Assembly (NCBI GenBank): GCA_001792895.1
Contig: MARA01000010.1
Span: 372,001-436,000 of the forward strand
Length of the DNA stretch: 64,000 nucleotides
DNA from: Lentinus brumalis
Lineage: Eukaryota; Basidiomycota; Agaricomycetes; Polyporales; Polyporaceae
Direction: 5' to 3'
Position 1 is the stretch's first letter; the number at the start of each line of letters is the position of its first letter. The notes under the pieces were generated by a model that saw only the letters and a program-made list of their open reading frames with translations, did not search any database and had not been told where the DNA came from. Made by a program: the position numbers and the translations under genes. This document shows positions 22,012 through 34,757 of this stretch, piece after piece.

Positions 22012-25000
22012 ATGGACCAATCGTCCGCCGCTGAGCAGCGAGCGACGGCCGTCGCAAAGCTCAAGCGCGCTGCTTCTCTGCCCCGCATGAAGGATGGTCG
22101 TCGTCCCCCAATGCACGTCGAAGCCGTCAGCGAAGGAGAGCGCTCGCAAGGAGAGGAGAGGTTTGAAGACGAGGAGAGGAGCGGGAGGAGTTTGAGCAGG
22201 GAGGGTTCGAGTGGGCGGGAGCTCGCGGAGGAGGCGACTACAAGCGAGACGCCTGACGGTGCGCACGTCAACTCTGTTCCCATTTCTGAGGCGAAAGTGG
22301 CGGGCGAGGCGGTGGAGCCCGAACAGCTGCCGAATGGTGATGCGGAGGGAGACGAGGGCGACGGCGCGATTGGCGGGGCAGCGAACCCCGCAGAGACGGT
22401 CAAGGCACCCAAGAAACGGCGCTCGAGGTCCCGGACGAGGTCGAGGGGGTCGAAGGACATGAAGGGCAAAGCCAAGCAGTCTGCGCAGCTGAGCTCGACG
22501 AGCCATACGAACGAGTCCTCCGCCGACGAGTACTGCCCTTCCGGCCCAGGCGAGGACCCTCCCCCGTCGCCGCCTCTCATATCGCCCATACCTTCCCATC
22601 TCGCTGGCTTCCCAGCGTCGCACTTCCTGCGGTCGCCCATCGCGCCCGTTGGCCCTCTTTTCTACCCGGGCACCACTCCCTCGACACCTCTTCCCTCCTT
22701 GGACGAAATTCAGAAAGGCGTCGGGGCGGGTCTCTTCCGGTCCAACAGCGCTGGGGCAGCACGGGCTATGGCCATGTCGAAACTCACTGGGGGCACGGAG
22801 CCAATTGACCTCACATTCATTTCATCACAATCCCCGACGCCCTCACGCCTCCAGAGGAACAACACGGTTGCTGGTGGAGAACGTATGGCTGCGCGGCGAG
22901 TGCTCCTGCATCGACTAGGGAACCGCCTCAACAACCAGACGGACGGAGAGCAGACTAGTGGAGGAGAAGAAGCGCCCCCGCCTCCGTTGACGGCAGCGAA
23001 GAAACGGCGACGACGGTCGCACCGCAGGAGCTCTTCCCGTGCGTCCACTGTCGTCGACGATCGCGACGATCGCGAGCCTCCCTCTACCACTCCGAACACA
23101 CCCCTTGTCCCACCATCACCTCTCCCACCATTCCTACGGGCAACCCCTGAGCCCCCGCGTCCGCCATCCTCTGCTAGCCGTGCCCCCAACGGTGATGCTG
23201 GGCTCAATTCTCCGCGGATGCCGCCTAGTGGGATTGCACCATACAACTATGAGACCCCTCTCGGTCACCGAGGGGTCGTCATCGAAGACGAGGACGACGT
23301 CCCGGATCGCGCTACCCCTTCTCATCTCCCTACGACCCCTGCACGCAACCGTATGCTGGCTGGTGCACGCCTCCCACATTCCTCGGATGCGCCGTCAACT
23401 GTGTCAACCGACTCCGCGGGGGCAGTGGCGGTGCCAATGTTCATGTCAAGTAACCCTAGCTTCCGACAAGACCTCTTCCCTGCAAGTCCGTTCCAGACTC
23501 CACTCAAGGAGCCTGTTTTCCCAGACGAAGAGGAGGTTCCATTCCAGGACCAGCGGAGCAGGAGTCGGCTTGCTGGGCCCACGAGTACATTTGAGCGCGA
23601 CAGTGAGATCAGTTGGGTCGCTGATCTGGGTAAGTTTCACCATCCCGTCTTATCATTGTGTTGTTGTCTCACACGCGATCGCAGTGACGGAGCGTCCGCC
23701 AGTTGTCGACGACGATGACGAGGAAGATGAGGAAGACGAGGAGCCGCTTGAGCAAGGCCGGGAAGAGGAAGCAGAAGAGTTCTCCTACCCGGACGTCGCT
23801 GGGCAGCGTTCATCGGCAGAGTTCTCTCCTGACGCTGAACGGCCTTCCGCGCCCAATCCCCTTATAGTCGATGTCGAGACTTCCCCCGAGACGATGCCTG
23901 CGCATATCCCGCCTTCTCCGTCTTCTATCACTGCGCTCTCTACGGTACCTGAGCAGCCGCAGATGGAGGTGCCACCCTCTCCTCCGACGTACCCCATGCG
24001 TCTGTCTGTTGCCCGTTCACCCTCGGCCGCAGCGGACTACACGGATTGGGACGATGCGCGCGCAGAATCCACGCCGAAGCGTCAAGGAGACGGCCCTAGT
24101 ACCTGGGAGAAGATGAAAGGCGCGTTCTCGCGTAGCGGGTCCACCACCGGCCGTCGCTCGCGTACTAACAGTCTCAGCGCACGCGAGAGGAGGTACAATA
24201 CCGACTCTAGTGTCAGCCGAGAGAGCGGTGCAAGTCTCAAGCTCGAGAAGGCTGACTCTGCTGGAGCTGGAGTGTTTGCCATACAGCAGGCGCAATCACC
24301 ACTCATGCAGTCACAGTCGGCCTCGGCATCCATTCTCTCTCTTGCGCCTCTGTCTGCTCCTCCTGGTCCGATGTCGCCGGTGCCACCTGCGTCTTCTGCC
24401 GATCTCTTGAAGTACGCGGATTCAAAGCTTTTCCCGTTCCCGGCGCTCAAGCAGCTCGAGGAACAACGGCGAGCCAGGGGAATGACACCATCATCCTCTT
24501 CACCTGATGTGGCCTCTCCGACCGGTGGCTTCCCGATGCCGCTCGAACAGGTCCCCAGCACTTCGAGTTCCTCTGGTGCTACCACTAGGGTCGCAGATGG
24601 TGGCAGAGACAGGAAGTTGTCACACCAAGCATCCGACAGCCGTCTGTGGTCGAAGTTTTCGCAGCCGTTACAGTCGGCGCCTTCGACGTCCTCCTCCCAT
24701 CCCGACTACTTCAACACCCCTGCGCCTCCCATGATCTCTCCCAGTACATCGGGATCGCTCGGCAAACTTCCCACGAATCGTGATGGTGTCAGGAAATGGC
24801 TGAGCCTGTTCAAGTCCCAGCCATCCACTCCCACGGCTTCGAACGGTCCGCTCCCAAGCCCTCGACCACTCATAGGCAAGAAACCTTCGCTGACGGACTT
24901 GCTCATGCAGCGGAAGGACAGTGAGCTTACTGCGCAGAGCTGGGAGGAGAGCGACAAATCTCGGACGCCCACGAACGTCACGAGTGCTCAACGGCTCGGA

Positions 25001-27174
25001 ACGCCCAAGGACTTGCAGCAGCCCGCCTTCGATACCTTGTCGGACTCTCAGGCTCGCGGAGACGCGGACATGAACGTGTTGACGAGCGGAGCGGCTTCTC
25101 CTGCATATGTCCTCTCAGACTACTCGTCTCCAGGCTTCCCATCCACGCCTGACCCTCCCTCATCGACCACACCAGACCCCCAATCTTCTCTAGACGACTT
25201 TCCCACGCGATCCACATCTGAATCGTTTTCGTCCACGATGTCGTCTTCGCACCACTCCCCTGATCCTGCGCCCAACGAGCTCTCGGCGGGCGCGATCATC
25301 ATGGAACGTCTTGACGAAGTGCTTGGGCGCGGTTCGAAGAGCTCGCTTTGGCCTTCCGCCATTGATGACCCGCCCAGGAAGCTGATCTTGTCCTCGCCAG
25401 TGCTCCAGGTTGCGAACGCCAACACGGTCAAGGATCGGTTCCTCTTCCTGTTCAACGACATCCTCATCATCGCGAAACCAATTCTGCAGGACATGGATGC
25501 CCTCTTGGACGCGACGAAGCCCAGTCCTCTGGACAGGAAGTTCATCGTCAAGAGCGTCGTCCAGCTCAGAGAGCTGCGTTTCAGCGGAGACCGCGACGAC
25601 ACGCGGACGAAGACTTCGGCGACGTCCACTCCCATGAGGCATCCCTTGATTAGGAACTTCGTGAACCAGTTTGCGAAGGATCCTGACCATGCGGTATTGA
25701 CGCTCCTCGGGAAGACCGGCGCCAGGGACGATGTCGCCTTAGGTCAATTACTCTTCCGGACGACAGACCTGGACAGGGCGCGTCTCGGGGACTACCTTGC
25801 ACGTCGGTCGTCGAAGGTTGCGCTCAAGTCGTTTGTCGACAGCTTCGGTCTCGCCGGGCTTCGCATAGACAAGGCGCTCCGTGTCTTCCTGCAGGCGATT
25901 CACATTCCCTCGCGACCTACAGCTGGCCACTCGAGCGCTTTGGAGTACCTCCTCGACTCCTTTGCGAGTCGTTGGTATGACGCGAATGCCACAATGGTTG
26001 GGTACGACAAGGATGTTGCGATCAAGCTCACCCGTGCCATCATCCAACTCAACGAAGTCATGCATGGCGGCATCGCGCAGGAGCCTGGTATCACCGGATA
26101 TCCTAAGCGGAATGTCATCGCTCGCGACTTTGTGGAGGCGTTCAGGCGGTCGGACCCTCGTGGGCTTGTCTCGGAAGAGCTCTTGGACAAGATTTACGCC
26201 TCTGTTCGCCGCGAAAAGCTGTTCCAAGCTCGTGGCTCATCCAGTGTCGCCACCCAGCCCGACATCGTCATCAACATCAAGCGCCCTCTCCCTCCCCGTC
26301 TCACGTATCGAGTCCAGTCTGAGCCCGTCATCTTGCGCATACCACAGCCCGATCCCCAGTTGACTATTCAGCTCTTTGGGCAAGACCTCGTCTTTGACCC
26401 ACCTGTGCTCAACTTCGCCAAGTCGTCGGAGGTCTCCTTCCGCGTCACAGGTACTGCGTTGGGCAACAAGACGATCATAATGTGGCGTTCAGGAGCGAAC
26501 GCGTTGGCGTACTCGGGTTGCCTCTCAGCAGTACCGTTATCGTCGAGCGCTCCTTCATGCGCAACACTTTCCAGGTCGCGTTCCTGAACCACACCGGGCT
26601 TAAGCGCAGGTACATGTTCAGTGTCGACGACCCCCTCATCCGCCATCAGTGGACGGTCTCGCTGAAGCGACAGCTCGACATCGCGTCCTCCACACCTGTA
26701 GCCGGGCCTTCTACGAGTCGCGCTGCCGAAGCCCTTGCGTTCAAGGTCCTGCAGGATACCTTGATCAATTCAGAGGAGAACAGCGCTCCGTTCTCTGGGC
26801 CTTACCTGTCGCCCGTCGACCAGGCGTATGCCCGATTGAACGGCGGCAACCGGAGCCGGAGCGATAGTGTCAACAGCGCCCTCGGTCGGACGGGAACGCG
26901 TCGTCTCAACGTCCCACCATCCCACACACGCTCGAAGTCCCGCAGTCAGCTCTATCGTGAAAATGGGGCAGGGAAATACGAGTCGGAATTGGATGAGGAT
27001 AACGATCGGGGCATGGACTCGTCACCGTCGCAGAGACTTGACGGCCGCTTGTGGAGTGGACATGAGCTGGAGGTGTACTGTCGCCAGAACAGCTCCATAC
27101 CGGCTGTGTTGGCGTACCTACAGGTTGGCCTCGTGGGGGACGGTCATGCCAATGGCAATGGGACCGCGTCATGA
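22012..27174 (+). CDS. Arf guanine-nucleotide exchange factor with Sec7 and PH-like domains
   Basis: Likely activates Arf GTPases in Golgi/endosome traffic, like yeast Syt1. Exon 1 is 22012-23629; exon 2 starts at 23685. The first ~1,050 residues are disordered, Ser/Pro-rich and acidic ([12 protein letters not shown]). A PH-like strand pattern (KLILSSPVLQVANANTVKDRF, LFLFNDILIIAKPI) precedes the Sec7 domain at about residues 1240-1385 (DSFGLAGLRIDKALRVFLQA; LNEVMHGG; NVIARDFVEAFRRS). A second PH-like segment follows (VERSFMRNTFQVAFLNH; DDPLIRHQWTVSLKRQL). Near 26515-26519 the reading frame breaks: the upstream frame stops at 26587, the homologous sequence continues in frame 1 to 27174. One added nucleotide gives 1,702 aa; as read the protein is 1,506 aa and loses the C-terminal PH. 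Confidence 0.82.
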
Positions 27175-27937
27175 CATGGGCATGCGTAGTTTTCGGTTCC
27201 TGTAAGTGTCAGTCTGGTTCTGCCGTGGGACATTGTGCTCACGATCTCTCGCAGTTCTGATATCTGCTGTGGATGCATGCTATTGCTTTGTGTACTACTC
27301 CCTCACGGACTCTCATCGTCATGGTCATCGCGTCACCTGTTACTTAGACTCTCACTCTGTCGTATCCTCCCCGCTGCTGACTCTAATCACTGCGATGTAC
27401 ATGGAATGTATGCATGCCTCGCGCTCTGTCGTGTTTATTATTGCTAATGCGCTCGTCACAACACCATGCTTGTTACATACCACGCTGTTACATACCTGTA
27501 CCGTCCCCTCGTCCTCAACTCCTTACTAGATAGTACACATGATCTCGCTGTATGCCTCGCCGTGTGCGCTCATCTCTCTCTATCCAGTATGATGAAGTCC
27601 ACTAAGCCGTCCCGAGACATGCTAAAAAAATGTGTGTGTGTGGCACCGTTTGCGGCTTCGATCGCCGTAATGGTGCGTTGAGCACTCGAACTTCCAGACA
27701 AGGCGTGTCACCGCTGAAATCTGGTTTGTCGCGGTTTCCGTAGCATGCTACGTCAGGATGCTACTATATGTTACACGAACCAGCTTCTTGAACCTTGAAA
27801 TAATATGTTCTTTTCAAGTTTCCAGTGCCCTGCGAAGAGTCCAAGACGTCAATTGGTTTATCCATAGCCCTCCTCGTATACGATGTCCGCTGTCCGTAAG
27901 AAACAACATGCCAGGCACTCAGTCATGCGACAGTCCG
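27175..27937. other. Convergent intergenic region
   Basis: 3' ends of the Arf-GEF (+) and BTB gene (-) face each other. No exon seen; a TGTGTGTGTG tract lies near 27632. Confidence 0.5.
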
Positions 27938-28957
27938 TCATACACCCCACTTCTGCCAATCTTCGATCTCCATCTGGAATACATCATTCGGAAAGAACCT
28001 CCAATAACTCGAACGGCTACGGTCGTGCTCAGACTTGGAATTCGTCATGCAAGCCTCGCACATCGAATGCTTCCCACCCCGACTCGCCCGGCCATCCCAC
28101 AACAATTTGAACGCGTCCGGTATCAGGTGTGCGTCCCGCATATGAGACGCGGATGCATCGATGGTCATGATGTCTTGGGCAAGGCTCCCGGCCATGGCTT
28201 CGCACGTGTCTGGAGACCGACATCCGTCCGCGCGCGAGGGGTGGAGCATGAAGAGCAGCCGCAAGGCGCACGAGCGAGACGTGGCGGCCGATGCGTTCAT
28301 GACCCTGTGAAGATCCTCGGATGACAGCGCGCGCAGCGCATCGGTGTGCTCCCTGGAGGTGATGAGCCCGCAGCACGTGAGGTATGCGGTGGGGAGGAGA
28401 GACGGGGCGTTGGCGAGCCGCGCGAGCTCGATGACCGTGGTAGCGTCTGCGGGGGACGTTTCGACCCAGCGAGCGCGTCCTTCGACGTCGTCCCACTCGT
28501 CGAGCGTGGTCGGGTAGTACTTCTTGAGCCTGCCGAGCGCCTCGGAGAGGACGTCGTGGACGGCGTACTTGTGGCCCACACGGATGAGCGATTCCAGGAC
28601 TGAGAACGGAACACATTGGAGGTGGTCGCGGGAGTAGTAGTAACTAGCGGTGGGTGCACGTCAGCGGTTGCTCTCCGTCTCAGGATTCTCCCAAAACAAC
28701 AGCTGTGCTCACTTTTTACCGCAACAGAGCACGAGCAAGAGGCGCCTGAGGTCAGTGGAGGAGTCCTGTAGGCGAATAACAGGACAACCGTCCATGATTT
28801 CCTCGTGTGCAGAGCGAGGCAGGGCGAAGAGTTCACGGAAACCATCAGATCGGTGTGCGATAGTGCCAAGGTGGACGCGGAAGGCGACGTAGTCCTCCGA
28901 GACTAGGATGGTATTGCCGTCTTGGAGCCAGACCTGACTATCTCTGGTGAGACACAT
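27938..28957 (-). CDS. BTB/POZ domain protein
   Basis: Exons 28957-28713 and 28643-27938 join to 316 aa. The N-terminus has the usual agaricomycete BTB pattern: RDSQVWLQDGNTILVSEDYV, FRVHLGTIAHRSDGFRELF, CPVIRLQDSSTDLRRLLLVL, then GKNYYYSRDHLQCVPFSVLE across the intron and YAVHDVLSEALGRLKKYYP. The C-terminal part is helical and unclassified. BTB domains dimerise and often recruit Cul3; this lineage has large expanded families of unknown role. A TATATAAA on the minus strand at 29135-29128 lies about 170 nt upstream. The ATG at 28957 starts just before the BTB fold; a short extra 5' exon cannot be excluded. Confidence 0.82.
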
Positions 28958-30264
28958 GATCGGAGGCTAGCAGGGTGATATGCTGAGCTACGGCAGATGT
29001 GATTCAAGGTCAGAATGAGAGTCAGTAAGACTCTTGCCAAGGTTGTCGCTCCGGCAGCAATAACTCGTCCTTCGAATCCTACATGACGGTGATGGTGACG
29101 ACGAGTCGATGACCATGATGAATTCCATTTATATATACTTCCCTTACGCGAGGGGTGGGGCAGGGACACCGTACGTCGGCCCGTAACTCCCTTGATGTCC
29201 TCGCTGAGCTCGACGGACTAGTCCGTTACTGGGTCTGTATGTTCACGCCCGAACATATACAGCGTGAGCGAAACTTCTGTTTGGCGGCAACCAAAGATAG
29301 CTGACCCGTCACAAGCGCAGGATCCGGGGAAACGAAGTGAGAGTGTTCCAGTTCCGTAGGGAATAGCGGACGGCCTCCAGGGTTCATGAAGGAGACCCTG
29401 AGGCGCCTCCGGGTCTTCAGCGACATCGATGTTTGGCCGAATCTTCATTTATCATGTCCAATGGCGGGGCTGAGCCACGTCCATGGGCGTACCGTCGGAC
29501 ATATCTGTCACCGGTATTTTGTCCCCTGGTCCCGGGAAGCCTGTGGGAAATGAGAAGATCATCAACACCCATCAAACAAACATACATAAAAAAGGTACTT
29601 GACATATGTACGCCAAGTTCGACGTAGCTAGGTTGTGACATTGTTGGATGCTCGGAGGGCGCACGAGAGGCAGAAATGTGACTGAGAGCTAGTAAAGTGG
29701 GAGAGGGTCGAACATTGAAGTTAGTGGCATGGTCAAAGATGGGCCGCCGGCTTTGGGCGGCCGGGAGAGGGTCAAGAGCGCGATGGAGGATGTTGGGAGT
29801 TGCTTCGAAAGCCGGCGCGAACAAAGGAGCGGCAGCGCGGTCTGTGAAGTAGTCGCCTGGGCGCCGTATAAGTACCTGATAAGTACTACTAAGTAATAGT
29901 AAGTAATGTGGAGTAGCACCATATGGGCGCCTCGGCCGGTGCGCACATCCTGCTTGCTCTTTCGAATTCCTAGGTTAACATCTCCTCTCAGACTGGCAAA
30001 GGGCATGGCAAGTCACTAGTAAACAGCAACGTTCGCTAATTCTGCCAAACACTAATGTGTCCGGCACCGCTGCGCTCCGAGTCGGACACCGCGCACGGAG
30101 CGGGCGCACTGACGGTGCACTGGAACTGACAAGGCACATCCTCTTCGTGTGTCTAGAGTTTGATATACTTACTTCGCCGCGCTGAAGCACAGCACGCCTT
30201 CCTATCGCAGGCGATACAAATCGGAGCACGTCCGGTGGCGTTCACCAGCTCGTCTTTGTCTGTC
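28958..30264. other. Divergent intergenic region
   Basis: Separates the BTB gene (-) and the pepsin-fold gene (+). A possible small minus-strand gene about 29640-29218 (pieces MSQPSYVELG, FPGPGDKIPVTDMSDG and RPNIDVAEDPEAPQGLLHEP bounded by plausible splice sites) is too uncertain to call. Short AAGTA/TACT repeats lie near 29870-29910. Confidence 0.4.
29128..29135 (-). promoter_or_regulatory. TATA box of the BTB gene
   Basis: TATATAAA on the minus strand, 171 nt upstream of the BTB start codon. Confidence 0.5.
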
Positions 30265-32199
30265 ATGTCTTCCTCCTTCCGCACGCTCTGTGCCCTTTTG
30301 GTTGCCGTTTCGTCGTGTTCTCTCGCCTTTTCGAGCTCCTCCGCTCTCTCTAAGCGTTCCTCTACGGATTATTTTGACAACTTAATTTATGTCGACGGCA
30401 ACAAGACATCTCTCTATGTTGCGGTCACCTCCGTTACGGATATGTACATGGCTGTCCTCGACAACAAATGGTGCGTGTGGCGTCTTCCGTATTCAAGACT
30501 GAATTCTGAGTGAGTTTGCAGGGGCGGACTTCTGCTGCACGAAGCCAACGTCACAGCCAATAGCTCAACAGCCCACTCCATCACTATTGATGCATTTTCG
30601 GTCCAAGGTATGTGCTAATTGCTCTCATACTCAACACGCTAACACATCCTCACAGTCATGGACGGACGGGGGGAGATTGGCTTCCTGACAGACGACAGGA
30701 TCAACCTCGAATATTGTGCGTTAGCAACCAATGAACGTTCGAGGAGGTTCAGACTAACGATCATGATGCGCTCTTCACTGTAGTCGATGTCCCGCAGTGG
30801 CCGAGCACCTTGCCAACAATGGGTCTGGGCAACCTTGGCGATGCCTACATCGGTCTCGCTATCAACAATGGCATGAGCCCGATCTACTCTCACTTCGAAT
30901 CACGCTGGCCCGAGGACTACTCCAAGTGGTTCTATGACGTTGTTGTTATCTACGACTGGTTCGACGCCACGGCCAATTCCACAGATCCCGAAGCTGCGGG
31001 TCTCCTCCTCGCCGGCCAGACTCTCAGCTGGGAGGATGCTTTCGGCCGCCTCTCCTCGTCGGAGGTCCAGCAGTACGATCTCCCAGACACTAGCGGCATC
31101 GACTCACAGCCCGAGATCTATCTCACGACTGATGGCACGTTCTATCTTGATAACACCTTCACCGTCAACAACAAGTCTACGAGCTTCACATCGTCCGTTT
31201 CCAAGACCCAATCCAATCAGGTTGTCGCCGACATTCATCTCACCAAGCGTTGGGCCATGTTCCCCGACGACATCGTCACGGCTCTCTACGGCGGTCTCTC
31301 TGGCGCAAATTACACGCCCGACTCCACATTCGGCTTCTATACCGTTCCCTGCGACTCGCAAGTCTCCTTCTCCTTCTCCATCGATGGCAAGACATACGAC
31401 GTCGATCCGGCTGCGCTCATCGCCCCGAACCCTTGGGACGACCAGTGCATCGGTTCCATCTTCACGAAGGGCCAGGCCGTTGCTGCAGTCCCCGATTTGG
31501 ACATCATCTTCGGCTTCCAGTTCAGTGAGTACTTGTTGTGGCATCTGTCGACTGTGAGATCGTGGCCGTCTGACCTCAGCGTGTGCAGCCTCCGCCTTCT
31601 ACCTCCGTGCCGGTATCAACCACGACAACAACAAGACATACTACAAGATGCTTCCCATGCAGGCCCCATCCGGCGGCTGGGTCTCCGGTACCACGTACAC
31701 CGCGACCGCAGCTGCGGCCACCTCCGTTAGTACCACCGCGTCGGGCGCATTGTCCGCACAGTATACCTATACCATCGGGTCCGTATCGGCTGCGTACAGC
31801 TATACCTCGGACCCGTCGAGCACTGCCGCAGTGAAGGCGGCGGGCAACCTCGCGGAGACTGATGACGACGACCTCAACGGCCAGGTTGACTACTACAAGA
31901 GCAAGGCGCGTACCTACCTTCCTTGCATATCTGTGAATCGGGTGCTCACGCACGTCTTGCTACTGCTACAGGCCAAGACCTACGAGATTGTCATGTTCGC
32001 TCTTGCTGGTGCTCTCGGTCTCGGTCTCGTCGGCGCCATCGTCGCTGTTATCATGGCCCGTCGCGCCAAGAACACGTCCTCTCGGCCGTCTGCGTATCGC
32101 ACGATCCACGAGGCGGAGTCCCGCGAGCGTAAGGCAGCGTTGTATGACGCGGAGGGTGGCCAATCGCGCTACTCGGATGCTTACCGCGACACGCAGTGA
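30265..32199 (+). CDS. Membrane-anchored pepsin-fold (peptidase A1-like) protein, probably inactive
   Basis: Exons 30265-30470, 30522-30607, 30656-30715, 30784-31524 and 31589-32199 join to 567 aa. A signal peptide (MSSSFRTLCALLVAVSSCSL...) is followed by a KR site. The middle resembles an aspartic protease: the C-terminal lobe pattern GFYTVPCDSQVSFSFSIDG, DQCIGSIF and DIIFGFQFTSAFYLRAGI matches pepsin strands. The catalytic DTG/DSG loops are not found; the first expected site reads AVLDNKWGGLLL. Several N-x-S/T sites are present. A Thr/Ala/Ser stalk and one transmembrane helix (IVMFALAGALGLGLVGAIVA) end in a ~40-residue polar tail. A 66-nt stop-free stretch (about 31907-31972) may be an in-frame intron. 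The fold assignment is by eye. Confidence 0.65.
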
Positions 32200-33227
32200 G
32201 GGATTGTGCGAGTTGCTACTGCCAGGGTGCAGATGTAGGGACGGTAGTATCGCTATTGTTTTGTGATCCTTGTATCTCTTCAGCACACGGACACTACTTA
32301 TCATGTAAGTACTTACTTGCTAAACATTGCGGAACCGGATGCGCATGGCTGGCTTGTCCCTCATCCACAGCCCGTCAGCATGTCCGGTGAGTTTCTCTGC
32401 TCCGGCTAGTCCAACCTATGTGTGTGGCAGTCTCGACGGCTCGAACTTAAGCTTCAAGCTTGAAGCTTGAAGGGCCGAAGACCGTGACCGGATTAGCGTC
32501 CGTACGGTGTGACTTACTCGATTTGAATCCACGTACGTTCTCTTCGCCAAAGCCACACCAGTAATGGCCTGGTTCTCTTGTCTCTCGGTTTGTCTCTTCC
32601 TGTAGCTCGCACTCCACGCTCTAGAGACTTGACACTCGCGAGCATCCATGCCTCTCGACCTTGATCTCGCGTGACCTCGACACCAGACCGTTACATATAT
32701 GATACAGCCCCGGAATGCCCGTCGAGTCCGACTCTTCACCTCCCGCGCTTTCAGTTCCCTACTCAGTGCGTGAGTACTGAGACGCAGCGCATTTCCTCGG
32801 TGGACTGTCCGTGTTGATAGTGATGCGCCTGATTCTAAAACCACTGACGTCCACGAACTGCATGACGACAACCCTCTGAATCCCCATGGGGACCAATGCG
32901 GATCAGGATAAGTTACGCACCACCAGAAAAAGTACGCGCGATGACTCGTCTTGACTCGTGCGGGACACAACCACAATCCAACCATCCTCATAGGGAAAGC
33001 TGCACCATTTTAGGCTGAGGGCGTCGGTCGCGCGATAACCGCGGCAATCTACCCGCGGTCGTGCCTGGCGGCCATCCAGGTCCGAGCACCCACCGCCGGG
33101 ACCGCGCTCTTCAGCGCCCTCTGACTGATTGGATTCCCACCTGGCAGTACAAAACCACGGCCGCGCGCAGCAACCGTCGTCTTTCCCTTTTCCACACTCT
33201 TTCCACCCACCCGCACGCTCCTTGAAC
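32200..33227. other. Intergenic region with a 20-bp perfect palindrome
   Basis: No exon recognised. AAGCTTCAAGCTTGAAGCTT at 32449-32468 is a perfect palindrome of overlapping AAGCTT units. Confidence 0.5.
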
Positions 33228-34757
33228 ATGGCTAGGGAGGGAATCTCGCGCGGGTTTGGTTTCTGGGGCATGGTCGGGGCAGTCATGGTCGCGCTCAAGC
33301 TCAAAGAGCATTACGACGAGTGTGAGTACCTTCTCAGTCGACGGCGACGCTAAGATTCACTCGCGCCTCGCTCGCAGACTCCACCGTCCCCGGCGACGAA
33401 GAAGGGCTTGGCCAAGGCCCCGTCGCCCTCCGCGACCCCAACCTCGACGAGGACGCTACGGATGGCGCGTCGTTCCTCGACACACAGCTTCCCAGCGGCC
33501 GCCCCAAGCGCCAGCAGAAGAGGGATTGCTGCATGTGCTGCGGGCTGCGGTATGTTAGCCGTCGAAACTACGCTCCGAGACGTCGCTGATTGCTCCGCGT
33601 TTCTCACATCGCAGATGCGGCCTGTTCTGGAAGGCGTTCGGCATCGTTCTGCTTCTCTTTGTTGGATGGCAGGCACTCAAACTCGCTCTCTGGGCTGTGA
33701 AAGTATGTGCGGATCCCTTGAATGATGGTAATCCATCGTGACGCCGGGCGCTTGTAGCTAACATTTCTTGTAGCCCAAACCTACCGGCCTTGAGAACATG
33801 CCGGAGTTCAGCAAATCCCTCGGATGCTTCAACACTCCTCATCTCTACAAGGGTGGCAAGCAGGTTATCTCCGTCCCGGTGGGCCAGAACAAGAACAAGG
33901 GCGATCACTCCTTGGACTTCCGTGGGAGCGCCGTCGGGACGATCCTTCTTGCCCAGGGCGAGGCTGACCTCACGGACATCAAGTACGAGATCACCCTGGG
34001 CTCAGAGCTGGCGTCCATCATCGACAAGGTCATCCTTGACTACCCGACGCAGGATGAGATCGAGGAGAACATGAAGAGCAGCCGCCTCCAGCTCGTCCTC
34101 CCCTCGAAGACCCCCGAGAACGCCGACTTCTGCACGCGCTTCGACGTGACCATCTATCTCCCCCCAGCGGTCAAGACGCTGCACATCCAGTCGCACGTCA
34201 CGACGCAGATCAAGTTCGACCCGGACTCCAACGTGAACCTCGACGCGCTCTACGTGACGATGTACAGCCTGAACCAGAACAACATGCTGCTCCCGACCGA
34301 GGGCGTGCACGCGAAGAAGCTCAAGCTGCAGATGACGCGGGGCTGGCTCGTCGGCGACGTCACGGTTGTCGACAACGCCGAGCTCGTCACGCAGTCCGGC
34401 GACGCGACGACGAACGTGCACGTCCACCCCGCGCCGTCGAGCGCCGAGCCTCCCGCGCCCGTGACGCTGCTCACGACGACGGGCGCGGGCCGCTCGGACG
34501 TGTTCTTCGTGAACCACCCTGGGTTCCCGCACCGCCCCATCGACGCGACGCACCATAGCTCGCTGAACGGCGACCTGTACCTGACGTACACGGACGCGCG
34601 GTTCGACGGGCCCGTCGACCTCTCCGCGAAGTCGTTCTCGGCCACGGGGCTCGAGAATGCGTTCAAAAAGGACGGGGAGCTGCCTTTCCACGGCAGCAGG
34701 GATGGCCCCGACAAGATGCTCGTGAAGAGCCAGGGCTGGGTCGGGTTGTACTTCTAG
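33228..34757 (+). CDS. Conserved single-pass membrane protein of unknown function
   Basis: Exons 33228-33321, 33378-33549, 33615-33702 and 33774-34757 join to 445 aa. Features in order: short N-terminus (MAREGISRGFGFWGMVGAVM), an acidic segment, a Cys cluster (RDCCMCCGLRCGLFWK) just before a transmembrane helix (AFGIVLLLFVGWQALKLAL), then a ~340-residue beta-rich domain on the far side (HSLDFRGSAVGTILLAQGEA; VKTLHIQSHVTTQIKFDP; HAKKLKLQMTRGWLVGDVTV). The repeated short strands resemble adhesin-like bacterial and fungal domains of unknown function, but I cannot name a family. The last exon is strikingly GC-rich. The Cys cluster next to the membrane could be palmitoylated. Confidence 0.75.

Noticed and set aside
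26451..26470. Very short intron to explain the frame change in the Arf-GEF gene
   Set aside because: Only 20 nt, below the spliceable size, and it would delete residues that fit the PH-like region. A single-base lesion near 26517 explains the data better.
28903..29169. Possible N-terminal extension exon of the BTB protein
   Set aside because: Unsupported by BTB family starts; the ATG at 28957 already precedes the domain and a TATA box lies at a suitable distance.
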